NCBI GenBank assembly: GCA_035296905.1
Contig: DATHAA010000062.1
Location: forward strand, 21,962-85,961
Direction of reading: 5' to 3'
DNA: 64,000 nt
From: DATEOR01 sp035296905
GTDB lineage: Bacteria; Actinomycetota; Thermoleophilia; Gaiellales; Gaiellaceae
Below, in pieces: positions 42,694 to 50,350 of the stretch (position 1 is its first letter; each line of letters starts with the position of its first letter). A program made the translations under genes and the position numbers. The notes beneath the pieces were generated by a model. The model did no database searches and had not been told where the DNA came from. It saw only the letters and a list, made by a program, of their open reading frames with translations.

Positions 42694-43796
42694 GCCGACC
42701 AGACCAGCTCGGCGGCCTGCACGAGGGTGGCGAGCTTGGCCCGCTCGTCCTCCTCCGAGAGCGCATTGCCGAGGATTGACGTGGCGAAGCCGCATTGCGG
42801 CGAGATTGCCAGCCGCTCGAGGGGCATGAAGGCGGCGGCTTCGCGTACGCGCGCAACGAGCCCGTCCACGGTCTCCCGCCGGCCGCTCTTCGTCGTCACC
42901 AGGCCGAGGACGACGACCTTGTCCTCCGGCACCTCGGCGAGCGGCTCGAAGGAGCCCGAGCGCTCGTCGTCGTATTCGAGCAGGATCCGCTCCGCCTTCA
43001 CCCGCGGGAAGAGCCGCGCCGCGATCCAGTCGTAGCCGCCGGAGACGAGCCAGCGGCTCGCCTGGTTCCCGCGGCAGAGGTGCATCCCGAACGTCACGCC
43101 CGGATGGTCGCCGATGACGAGGTTGTCGAGCTCGAGCCCGAGGTCGAGCCAGCGGCCGGCCGGCCACCCGCGGCTCTCGTAGAAGTCGCGATAGCCCGGA
43201 TCGAGGAAGAGCGGGTAGTGCGGCGCGTCGAGCTGGATGTAGCGCGCGCCGAGCCGCACGAGCTCGTCGACCTCCTCGCGCAGGATCTCCGCCACGTCAC
43301 CGAGGTAGTCCTCCAGGGTCGCGTAGGCCTCCGGCGGGCGATCCGGGTTCCAGAAGTTCGCGAATAGGGACGGGCTGGGCAGCGTTACCTTCAGCACACG
43401 GTCGATCCGATCCCGTGCATACGTGAACTCCGCCGCCGAGAGAAAGCGCCTCCGTTGAAGCTTCCCCGTCACGGCCAGGGGCGGACGCTCGACGGTCATC
43501 TCGCCGAGCTCGTCGCTTCGCCACTCGCCCCAGAGAAAGGCGTCGAGGTCCCAGTCTCCGAAGCCGTCGACGGCGGCGGGGAGCTGGCTCTGAAACGAGA
43601 GGCGGCGCATCTCTCCGTCCGTGACGACGTCGAGCCCGGCCTCCGCCTGCAGGGCGAGCGCCTCGTCTACGGCCGCGTCCTCCACCTCCGCGAAGCGTTC
43701 CTCAGCGATCCTGCCCGCGGCGAGCTGCTCCCGGGCCTCGAGCAGGAAGGCCGGACGCAGCAGGCTGCCGACGACGTCGGTGCGGGCCGTGAGCAC
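42690..43796 (-). CDS. MetE catalytic-core-like cobalamin-independent methyltransferase
   Basis: 368-residue protein matching the C-terminal catalytic domain of MetE, without the N-terminal folate-binding duplicate. N terminus TARTDVVGSLLRP, then DVVTDGEMRRL, the IQLDAPHYPLF segment and zinc ligands in GMHLCRGNQA and ISPQCGFA. Such stand-alone cores use methyl donors other than methylated folate or act on other thiols. ATG start. First gene of the minus operon. Confidence 0.82.
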   Translation of the reverse strand: MLTARTDVVGSLLRPAFLLEAREQLAAGRIAEERFAEVEDAAVDEALALQAEAGLDVVTDGEMRRLSFQSQLPAAVDGFGDWDLDAFLWGEWRSDELGEMTVERPPLAVTGKLQRRRFLSAAEFTYARDRIDRVLKVTLPSPSLFANFWNPDRPPEAYATLEDYLGDVAEILREEVDELVRLGARYIQLDAPHYPLFLDPGYRDFYESRGWPAGRWLDLGLELDNLVIGDHPGVTFGMHLCRGNQASRWLVSGGYDWIAARLFPRVKAERILLEYDDERSGSFEPLAEVPEDKVVVLGLVTTKSGRRETVDGLVARVREAAAFMPLERLAISPQCGFATSILGNALSEEDERAKLATLVQAAELVWSA

Positions 43797-43813
43797 GCGC
43801 CTACTTTAGAGCC

Positions 43814-45031
43814 ATGCCGGTACGATTCCCGCTTCGCGCCGAGGCGCGGGTCGCGCGCATGAGAGACATCCTCGTCCTCTGCCCGCAGGAGCGGGATCTT
43901 GTCGCCATCCGCGCTGCGGGGCTGGAGGACCGATACCGCGTTCGGTACGAGGGCTCCGACCTCGACCAGCTCGACACATTCGACCCGGGGCCGTTCCTCG
44001 AGCACGCCGAGGCGCTTCCCGCCGACGCGGTCATCGGCACGAAAGACCTGTCTGCACTCCTCTCCGCGATCCTCGCCGAGCGCCGTGGGCTGCCGAGTCC
44101 GACGCCGCAGTCTCTTCTCGCGCTCCAGCACAAGCCGACCTCGCGCGACGTGCAGAGACTCGTCGCCCCCGACTCGACGCCGAAGTTCTGTCTCCTCAAC
44201 GGCGACGTCCCGTGCGACCCGCCCTTCTTCGCCAAGCCCGTCGTGGGCCGGCTCTCGCAGAACGCCTACCGGATCGACGACCTCTCCGAGCTGTCGAAGC
44301 TCCACGAGGCCGACCGCTACACGAACCGTTACGCCGAGATCGCGGCGCTCGCGGGGGGCGACCCGCCCTCGGCGCACGGATTCATCGGCGAAGAGCTTCT
44401 CTCCGGAGCCGAGGTCACGCTCGAGGGCTACGTCCACGGGGACTCGGTCGTGACCATCGGAGTCACCGATTCCGTCAAGTACGAGGGGACGTTCAGCTTC
44501 GAGCGCTTCGAGTATCCCTCGCGGCTCTCGGAGAAGAGGCAGGCCGAGCTCTCCGACATCGCCGGCCGGATCCTTCCGGCGCTCGGCTTCGAGGGCGGCT
44601 TCTTCAACGTCGAGTTCTTCGTCCCGGAGGACGGTCCCGTCCAGATCATCGAGGTGAACGGGCGGATCGCATCGCAGTTCGCGCCGCTCGTCCAGGTACT
44701 CCACGGCCGCTCGACCTACGATGCGCTCTTCGAGCTCGCCTGCGGCGACGATCCAAAGTGGGAGACGGGCCTTCCGGACGGCGTCGCGGTCAGCTATGTC
44801 ATGCGCGTCTTCGAGGACGCGTACGTCGATGCCGTGCCCGATCCCGCGGTCAACCTCGAGGTGCTCGCCCGTCCGGGCCTGCCGCTCTCGGCCCAGGGCA
44901 CGAACGACGCCCAGAGCTACCGGCTCGCAATCCTTTACGAGTCGGGTGCGACGAGGGAGGAGGCTGTTGCCAAGGCGCGCGAGAGCGCGGCGGCCCTCAA
45001 TTTCCGGCTGGCGCCGGTGCCTGTTCGCTGA
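43814..45031 (+). CDS. ATP-grasp-domain protein
   Basis: 405-residue ATP-grasp ligase. Typical features are FFAKPVVGRLSQNAYRI (nucleotide Lys), GEELLSGAEVTLEGYVHG and the metal-binding FFNVEFFVPEDGPVQIIEVNGRIASQF. The ATG at 43814 lies 6 bases after TACTTT; an ATG at 43859 (MRDILVLCPQ) is an alternative start. It is divergent from the MetE operon. Likely forms an amide/peptide bond with an acyl-phosphate intermediate; the product is unknown. The end overlaps the MFS gene by 35 bases. Confidence 0.82.
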   Translation: MPVRFPLRAEARVARMRDILVLCPQERDLVAIRAAGLEDRYRVRYEGSDLDQLDTFDPGPFLEHAEALPADAVIGTKDLSALLSAILAERRGLPSPTPQSLLALQHKPTSRDVQRLVAPDSTPKFCLLNGDVPCDPPFFAKPVVGRLSQNAYRIDDLSELSKLHEADRYTNRYAEIAALAGGDPPSAHGFIGEELLSGAEVTLEGYVHGDSVVTIGVTDSVKYEGTFSFERFEYPSRLSEKRQAELSDIAGRILPALGFEGGFFNVEFFVPEDGPVQIIEVNGRIASQFAPLVQVLHGRSTYDALFELACGDDPKWETGLPDGVAVSYVMRVFEDAYVDAVPDPAVNLEVLARPGLPLSAQGTNDAQSYRLAILYESGATREEAVAKARESAAALNFRLAPVPVR

Positions 45032-46460
45032 CCTCGGCGGGCGCGTCCTCGCGGTTCACAATCCCGATTGCGGCCACCACCGCTCCCGCGAAGGCGAGCC
45101 CGGCGGCGGCAAGCATCCCGACCCGGAACCCGTCGATGGACGCATCGCGGAGCGTCTGATCGGCCTGATTCTTCGCCAGCGGGTCGCCGACGCTCACCTG
45201 TGAGTGGTAGACGAGGGAAATGAGGAGGCCGATAGTCGCGACCGCAATCAGGTTCCCCAGGCGCGAGACCGTCGAGTTCACTCCAGATGCGATCCCCGCG
45301 AATTCCGACGGTGCCGACTTGAGGGCCGTGGATGTGATCGGAGCGACGAGCATGGCCAAGCCGAGCGAGAAGACGACGATCGACGCGAAGCCCCATGTCC
45401 AGAAGTCGCTCTTCTCCGTCACCGGCAGGATCAACAGGATGCCGATGCCGACGAGGAACGGGCCTGCGGTGAGGTAGAGGCGCGGCCCGTGCTCGTCCGC
45501 GAGCTTCCCGAAGCGCGCGGCGAGGGCGATCATGATCACGCTGCCGGGGATGCCGAGAAGCGCCGCCTCGAAAGGCGAGAAACCGATGAACTGCAGGTAG
45601 AGCTGCACGAAGATCAGCTGCGCGTAGAGCGCGCCGTAGACGAGGAATGTCTCCAGGTTGGCCATCGCGAAGTTGCGCCGCTTGAAGAGATCGAAGGGCA
45701 GCATCGCGTTTTTCGAGCGGGCCTCGACGAGGCAGAACGCGACGAATGCGGGCACGGAGATCGCAAACGCCCACCAGACCTGGCCGAAGCCCTTGTCCGG
45801 CGCTTCGACGAGGCCGTACGTCAGCGTCCCGAAGGCGAGTGCCGCGAGTGTGGCGCCGGGTATGTCGAGCCGGCCCACCCGCAGCATCTTCTGCTCGTTG
45901 CACTCGCCCACTTTTGCGAGGACGACCGTGAGCACGGCGAGCGGGAGGTTGATGAAGAAGATCCAGCGCCACGAGACCCACTCGACGAGCGCGCCGCCCA
46001 CGGGCGGCCCCGCGATCGTGGCCACGGTCGTGAAAGCCGTCCAGAGGCCGATCGCGCGCCCGGCCCCGTCGCCGTAGACACCGCGCAGGAGCGCGAGGGA
46101 GTTCGTGGTCAGGAAGGCGCCGGCGATCCCCTGTAACGCGCGCGCCAAGATGAGGAGACCTCCCGTCGGAGCGAAGCCGGCGAAGACCGAGGCGACTGCG
46201 AAGCCTGCGGCCCCCGCGATGAATGTCGGCCTTCGTCCGTAGCGGTCGCCGATAGCGCCGCCGACGAGGTAGAGCGATGCGAGAGCGAGCGAGTAGGAGA
46301 GGACGATCCACTGCTGGCCGGTCAGGCCGAGGTCGAGATCCTCCGCGATCGTCGGTAGTGCCACGAAGACCACCGTCGCGTCGATAAAGGCGAGCGACGA
46401 CCCGAGAACGGTCGCGGCCAGCGTGAGCGTTCGCCGTTGATCCAGCGTGAAGGCCGCCAT
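44997..46460 (-). CDS. MFS transporter of the DHA2 (14-TMS) drug-exporter type
   Basis: 487-residue membrane protein with about 14 hydrophobic segments. Motif A-like GDRYGRRPTFIAGA after the second segment, motif C-like AIVFVALPTIAEDL near the start and the long ARALQGIAGAFLTTNSLALL region. EmrB/QacA-type proton-driven multidrug efflux is the likely role. ATG start, divergent from the next gene. Confidence 0.88.
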   Translation of the reverse strand: MAAFTLDQRRTLTLAATVLGSSLAFIDATVVFVALPTIAEDLDLGLTGQQWIVLSYSLALASLYLVGGAIGDRYGRRPTFIAGAAGFAVASVFAGFAPTGGLLILARALQGIAGAFLTTNSLALLRGVYGDGAGRAIGLWTAFTTVATIAGPPVGGALVEWVSWRWIFFINLPLAVLTVVLAKVGECNEQKMLRVGRLDIPGATLAALAFGTLTYGLVEAPDKGFGQVWWAFAISVPAFVAFCLVEARSKNAMLPFDLFKRRNFAMANLETFLVYGALYAQLIFVQLYLQFIGFSPFEAALLGIPGSVIMIALAARFGKLADEHGPRLYLTAGPFLVGIGILLILPVTEKSDFWTWGFASIVVFSLGLAMLVAPITSTALKSAPSEFAGIASGVNSTVSRLGNLIAVATIGLLISLVYHSQVSVGDPLAKNQADQTLRDASIDGFRVGMLAAAGLAFAGAVVAAIGIVNREDAPAEVSEQAPAPAGN

Positions 46461-46486
46461 AGGCGTGAGGATATGCTCGCCGGACG

Positions 46487-46933
46487 ATGAGGGGAATGGT
46501 GGCAGGAATCGTCGCGGCGGGGTTCTGGGCGGCAGCCGAGCCAGCGCTCGGGCGCGCCCTCGGCATTCCGTGGTATTCCGACCGCCGGCTTCTCGGCGGC
46601 CTCGTCCGCGTCGGGCCGGAAGCGGCGATCGCGATCCACCTCGCGAACGGCGCCTTCTTCGGTGCGATCTTCGAGCGTCTCGGTTCTCGCGGGCCCGTGA
46701 GCGGCGTCGTCATGGCGCAGGCCGAGAGCCTCTCGCTCTGGCCTGCGATGGCCCTCGTCGACCGCGTCCACGAGGACCGGCGCAGCGGAGAGTGGCCGTC
46801 GCTCTTCTGGAACGGACGCGTCTTCGCCTACGAGGTGGCCGCCCATGCGCTCTTCGGCGCGGTGCTCGGTGGCCTCCTCAGCTCGACTCCTGCGGGCGCT
46901 CCTTCTCCTGAGGTTCAGGCAGCGCGGCGTTGA
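46487..46933 (+). CDS. Predicted small membrane protein
   Basis: 148-residue protein with three or four hydrophobic helices (VAGIVAAGFWAAAEPALG, AAIAIHLANGAFFGAIF, FAYEVAAHALFGAVLGG). GATATGCT lies 10-17 bases before the ATG. No family recognised with certainty; the pattern resembles small hypothetical membrane proteins of this lineage. It converges with a 53-residue gene over 56 bases. Confidence 0.5.
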   Translation: MRGMVAGIVAAGFWAAAEPALGRALGIPWYSDRRLLGGLVRVGPEAAIAIHLANGAFFGAIFERLGSRGPVSGVVMAQAESLSLWPAMALVDRVHEDRRSGEWPSLFWNGRVFAYEVAAHALFGAVLGGLLSSTPAGAPSPEVQAARR

Positions 46934-47039
46934 GCTCTCCCTCGACGTCTTCGTCGATCGGAGCAGAGTGCCCGGAATCCGCCTGTTCGTCCTCTTCTGA
47001 CGGAAGATCGGTATTTCTCCGTTGTTCGGACGCGATCAT
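46878..47039 (-). CDS. Small acidic protein (53 aa)
   Basis: ATG at 47039 preceded on the minus strand by TTAGGGGGATACCG, a good ribosome-binding site. Codes MIASEQRRNTDLPSEEDEQ and continues to a stop at 46878-46880, with an acidic middle (PIDEDVEGELNAAL). Codon use matches neighbours. It is too short for automated ORF lists. No similarity recognised; intrinsically disordered, possibly a regulatory or adaptor peptide. Confidence 0.55.
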   Translation of the reverse strand: MIASEQRRNTDLPSEEDEQADSGHSAPIDEDVEGELNAALPEPQEKERPQESS

Positions 47040-47160
47040 CGGTATCCCCCTAAGCTAGCCCTCCGCGAAAGCTGTTGTTCCCACGCCAGAACCGGTGAAA
47101 CGCCGGGTGGGTCGGAGCGGGTATGAATCCCGCGTGGGCCTTGCGTTCCCGACTGCAGGC

Positions 47161-47739
47161 GTGCGCCTGATCCGCCTCCTCGACGTCGTCGCCATCGTGT
47201 GGGTCGTCCTCTGGGTGGCGCTCGCGCTGCTCGTAGGGCGCGAGGTGAGAAACCTCCGCGAGCTCTCGGACACCGTCGTAACGGCCGGCGTGGCGATCGA
47301 GGAAACGGGCGGCCTCGTCCGCAAACTCGGGAGCATCCCCTTCGTCGGTGGCCAGGTCTCCACCGTCGCCGACCAGGTCGAGGAGGCCGGGAGGAGTGCC
47401 CAGGTGAGCGGACGGGACAGCCGGGACTCCACCGAGAACCTGAGCGTCCTCCTGGCTCTTTCGATCGCCCTCATTCCCACGCTGCCCCTGCTTGGCCTGT
47501 ACCTCCCGTTGCGCTGGGCCTGGACGAACGACGCCCGCGCCGTGCGCCGCGCGCTGAAGCTGGCGCCGGCCGACCCGCTGCTCGTCGAGTTCCTGGCGCG
47601 TCGCGCGGTCTCCAACTTCTCCTACGACAAGCTTCTCGCCGTCAGCCCGCAGCCGTTCAGGGACCTCGAGGAGGGCCGGTACGACTCGCTCGCGCGGCTC
47701 GAGCTCGACCGTCTCGGTATTCGCAACGGTTCGGCCTAA
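47161..47739 (+). CDS. Two-helix membrane protein with long extracytoplasmic loop
   Basis: About 192 residues from a GTG (VRLIRLLDVV). First membrane segment about residues 8-25 (VAIVWVVLWVALALLVG), second about 105-125 (LSVLLALSIALIPTLPLLGL). Between them lies a 75-residue loop rich in V, E and S. A longer start (47095, ATG-like) is possible but adds a hydrophilic stretch without similarity. The function is not recognised; similar proteins lie next to coiled-coil genes in related genomes. Confidence 0.55.
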   Translation: MRLIRLLDVVAIVWVVLWVALALLVGREVRNLRELSDTVVTAGVAIEETGGLVRKLGSIPFVGGQVSTVADQVEEAGRSAQVSGRDSRDSTENLSVLLALSIALIPTLPLLGLYLPLRWAWTNDARAVRRALKLAPADPLLVEFLARRAVSNFSYDKLLAVSPQPFRDLEEGRYDSLARLELDRLGIRNGSA

Positions 47740-47773
47740 AGGTCGGCGTCCGCAGCGGCCGATACTCTCGGAC

Positions 47774-48277
47774 GTGATGAACGCGAAGGAAGCGCCGCCC
47801 GAGGCGCCCCTGAAAGAGGAAGTGAAGGGGCAGGTCGAGGCGACCCCCGAGGTCGAGGCTTCGGAGGACGATTCGGGGATCGGCGCGCGCGTCACCGCAG
47901 TCTTCACCGCCGCGGAGAAGGCCGGTCAGCACATCGTCACGCTCGCACGTGAGGAGGCAGAGGACATCCGCCGCGAGGCGAGGGCCGAGGCCGATGCCTA
48001 TCTGCGCGAGCAGAAGCTGCAGGCCGACAAGGCGGTCGAGCAGATCTTCGCCGATGCCCGCCGCAAGGCCGAGTCGATCGAGGAGGACGCCCGCATCGCC
48101 TCCCGCCAGGTCGAGGACGACGCCCGGGTACGAAAGGAGCGGCTCCGCGAGGAGGCGCGCCTGATCGAAGAGCGCATCACATGGGCGAAGGAGGGCCTGA
48201 GCGAGGTCAACGACCGGCTCGGGCAGGTCTTCCTCGAGAACGAGCCGCTCGCGCTACCGCCCGACTCCGACTCCTAG
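47774..48277 (+). CDS. Coiled-coil protein, DivIVA-like
   Basis: 167-residue protein with an acidic N-terminal 40 residues (PPEAPLKEEVKGQVEATPEV) and one long helical region of about 100 residues rich in Glu, Arg and Ala (LAREEAEDIRREARAEADAYL). Start: GTG at 47774 directly followed by ATG 47777, with GATACT at 47761-47766. It resembles DivIVA/SepIVA-like scaffold proteins but lacks the N-terminal DivIVA motif. It may be a second septal or polar coiled-coil protein. Confidence 0.5.
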   Translation: MMNAKEAPPEAPLKEEVKGQVEATPEVEASEDDSGIGARVTAVFTAAEKAGQHIVTLAREEAEDIRREARAEADAYLREQKLQADKAVEQIFADARRKAESIEEDARIASRQVEDDARVRKERLREEARLIEERITWAKEGLSEVNDRLGQVFLENEPLALPPDSDS

Positions 48278-48304
48278 GTCTCAGGTTTCCCGAACGGCCG
48301 CTCG

Positions 48305-48319
48305 GACCAGAATCTGGTC
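48305..48319 (+). promoter_or_regulatory. Palindrome abutting the cupin start codon
   Basis: GACCAGA-A-TCTGGTC is a perfect 7-bp inverted repeat around one central base. It ends at 48319, immediately before the ATG of the cupin gene. Operator or mRNA hairpin at the start; role uncertain. Confidence 0.35.
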
Positions 48320-48709
48320 ATGAGCAGCTACACGAAGAAGAACCTCAGAGACGTCGAGAACCAGGCTCCGAACTTCGGCATGCCCGAGGAGATGGATGCC
48401 CGGTTCGGCCGCACCGACCTCGACGGCGAGACGCTAGGGCTCAGCATCCTGAAGCTCGATCCCGGGTTCCGTATGCCCTTCGGCCACAAGCATTCGGCCC
48501 AGGAGGAGGTCTACGTCGTCGTCCGCGGCTCCGGCCGCGTCAAGGTCGACGACGAGGTCGTCGAGCTCCGCGAGTGGGACGCCATCCGCTTCGACAAGGA
48601 CACCATGCGCAACGTGGAGGCGGGTTCCGACGGCATCGAATACCTCGCGTTCGGCGCCGGAACCGATCCGACCGATGCAGAGATGACGCCCGGGTGGTGG
48701 AGCGACTGA
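48320..48709 (+). CDS. Single-domain cupin protein
   Basis: 129-residue small cupin with the motif GHKHSAQEEVYVVVRGSG and the second motif LREWDAIRFDKDTMRNVEA. The metal-binding His/Glu pattern is nearly complete. ATG start right after a palindrome. The stop overlaps the next gene. Substrate unknown. Confidence 0.72.
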   Translation: MSSYTKKNLRDVENQAPNFGMPEEMDARFGRTDLDGETLGLSILKLDPGFRMPFGHKHSAQEEVYVVVRGSGRVKVDDEVVELREWDAIRFDKDTMRNVEAGSDGIEYLAFGAGTDPTDAEMTPGWWSD

Positions 48710-49119
48710 GCGAGCCGCTGACCGGCGGCTGTCTCTGCGGAGGCGTTCGCTTCGAGGTGACCGAGCCGCTCCTCCGCGCGAGCTACTGTCACTGCACTCG
48801 CTGCCAGCGGAGGTCGGGCACAGCCGCCTCCCCGCAGGCGCGCGTCGCGCCGGGTTCCCTCCGCATCCTCTCTGGCGAGGAGCTCGTCCGTGCCTGGCGG
48901 CCGGAGAGCGGCTTCGCCAAGGAGTTCTGCTCCGAGTGCGGCTCGCAGCTTTGGAGCCGCGACCCGGACGACCCCGAGGTGATCAGTGTCCGCCTCGGCG
49001 CCTTCGACGGTGACCCGGGCATCCGCCCCGAGCACCGGCAGTTCGTCGCCTACGCGGCGAGCTGGGAGGACATCCCGGACGACGGGCTCCCACGTTACGA
49101 CGAGAGCCTGACCCGTTAG
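48694..49119 (+). CDS. GFA/CENP-V-type zinc protein (Mss4-like fold)
   Basis: About 141 residues. The GFA/CENP-V zinc pattern is clear: GCLCGGVRF, SYCHCTRCQRRSGT and KEFCSECGSQLW. A GTG at 48694 or 48697 is used; a CTG at 48706 overlaps the cupin stop. The old name glutathione-dependent formaldehyde-activating enzyme is not supported as a function for most members. No link to the Fae gene at 30.8 kb is implied. Confidence 0.8.
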   Translation: MVERLSEPLTGGCLCGGVRFEVTEPLLRASYCHCTRCQRRSGTAASPQARVAPGSLRILSGEELVRAWRPESGFAKEFCSECGSQLWSRDPDDPEVISVRLGAFDGDPGIRPEHRQFVAYAASWEDIPDDGLPRYDESLTR

Positions 49120-49152
49120 CAAGCCCATTTGCCCTGTCCGGGCACCTGTGCA

Positions 49153-49176
49153 ATACTGAACCTAGTGGTTCAGTAT
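49153..49176 (+). promoter_or_regulatory. Operator: perfect 10-bp inverted repeat over an ArsR-type start
   Basis: ATACTGAACC (49153-49162), four bases, GGTTCAGTAT (49167-49176): arms are perfect complements. The repeat covers the AATACT -10-like hexamer (49152-49157) and the GTG start (49165) of the regulator gene. Binding there would block both transcription and initiation of a leaderless transcript. Confidence 0.7.
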
Positions 49177-49476
49177 CAGACGACCGTCGACCGCGCATTC
49201 GAAGCTCTCGCCGATCCGACCCGGCGGGCGGTGCTCGAGCAGCTCGGCTCCGGTAGTGCCACGATCAGCGAGCTGGCCGCGCCCTTCGGCATGTCCCTCA
49301 CTGGAATGAAGAAGCACATCCGGCTGCTCGAGGAGGCCGAGCTCGTGACGACGGAGAAGATCGGCCGCGTCCGCAGGTGCATGCTCATGCCCTACGCATT
49401 CGAGGGCATCAGTTCGTGGCTGCAGCGGCTCGACCGTTTCGCGCAGGTCGTCGAACGGACGAAAGGAGAACGATGA
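49165..49476 (+). CDS. ArsR/SmtB-family winged-helix regulator
   Basis: 103-residue ArsR-type regulator: FEALADPTRRAVLEQLGSG, the recognition region SLTGMKKHIRLLEEAELV and KIGRVRRCMLMP. GTG start chosen so that the operator covers it; a longer frame starting at 49129 lacks similarity. No metal-binding cysteine pair is visible, so this looks like the non-metal SRPBCC-linked subtype, where the partner is an AHSA1-type gene. That gene follows at 49904. Confidence 0.85.
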   Translation: MVQYQTTVDRAFEALADPTRRAVLEQLGSGSATISELAAPFGMSLTGMKKHIRLLEEAELVTTEKIGRVRRCMLMPYAFEGISSWLQRLDRFAQVVERTKGER

Positions 49477-49904
49477 ACACCAAGGCAAAGAAGGGCAAGC
49501 AAGAATCCGCCAAGTTCAGCGCTGAGGAGAAGGCCGCGATGAGGGCGCGCGCCCGCGAATTGAAGGCGGCCGAGGACGGGGAAACCGCCGTTCAGAACGC
49601 GCTCGCCGAGATGTCGCCGAAGGATCGCGCCCTCGGCAAGCGATTTCACGCGATCGTCACCGAGAGCGCCCCGGAACTCACGCCGAAGACGTGGTACGGG
49701 ATGCCGGCCTACGCGAAGGATGGCAAGGTCGTCTGCTTCTTCCGCAACGCGGGGAAGTTCAAGGAGCGGTACGCGATGTTCGGCTTCAACGACAGCGCGA
49801 AGCTGGACGAGGGCTCGATGTGGCCGATCGCGTATGCGCTCAGGGAGCTGAACGCAGCCGACGAGGCCAAGATCCGCAAGCTCGTGAAGAAGGCGGTGAG
49901 CTGA
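49473..49904 (+). CDS. DUF1801/YdhG-like protein
   Basis: 143 residues, charged N-terminal 40 (KKGKQESAKFSAEEKAAMRARARELK) and the core motif TPKTWYGMPAYAKDGKVVCFFRNAG with FGFNDSAKLDEG. Good ribosome site GAAAGGAG before the ATG. It sits between the ArsR gene and the AHSA1-like gene, likely an autoregulated operon. Proposed roles in the family include iron or stress handling; not proven. Confidence 0.72.
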   Translation: MNTKAKKGKQESAKFSAEEKAAMRARARELKAAEDGETAVQNALAEMSPKDRALGKRFHAIVTESAPELTPKTWYGMPAYAKDGKVVCFFRNAGKFKERYAMFGFNDSAKLDEGSMWPIAYALRELNAADEAKIRKLVKKAVS

Positions 49905-50341
49905 TGGGCGAGACCACCGTGACCACGCCGAGCGAGCTCGAGATCCGGGTCGAGCGGGTGTTCGACGCGCCGCGCGCGCACGTCTTCTCCGTCTGGACGG
50001 ATCCGCAGCTAATCCCCGAATGGTGGGGCGACGGCACCGTCGTCGAGGAGATGGACGTCCGCGCGGGCGGCGGCTACCGGTTCCGAACCGCGCACGGCGT
50101 CGTCGAGGGCGAGTTTCGGGAGGTGGAGCCGCCCGAGCGCCTGGTGCAGACCTTCCAGAACCATCTGCAGACGCTCGAGTTCGAGGATCTGGGCGAGCAG
50201 ACGAAGCTCACGCAGACGATGCGCTTCGAGACGACCGAGGAGCGCGACACGACGATGCAGTACGGGGTCGAGGAGGGCGCGAAATCGGGCTTCGCCCGGA
50301 TCGATGCTCTGCTCCAGCGACTCACGATCGACGCGTCGTAG
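49904..50341 (+). CDS. SRPBCC/AHSA1-family protein
   Basis: 145-residue START-like fold: IRVERVFDAPRAHVFSVWTDPQLIPEWWG, then GGGYRFRT and the terminal helix. ATG overlapping the previous stop. ArsR-AHSA1 pairs are common and this gene is likely regulated by the ArsR protein. Ligand unknown. Confidence 0.85.
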   Translation: MGETTVTTPSELEIRVERVFDAPRAHVFSVWTDPQLIPEWWGDGTVVEEMDVRAGGGYRFRTAHGVVEGEFREVEPPERLVQTFQNHLQTLEFEDLGEQTKLTQTMRFETTEERDTTMQYGVEEGAKSGFARIDALLQRLTIDAS

Positions 50342-50350
50342 GATGAAACC

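Noticed and set aside
48694..49119. Linking the GFA-type gene to the Fae gene as one formaldehyde system
   Set aside because: The GFA name is historical and the two families are unrelated; they are 17 kb apart and in different operons.
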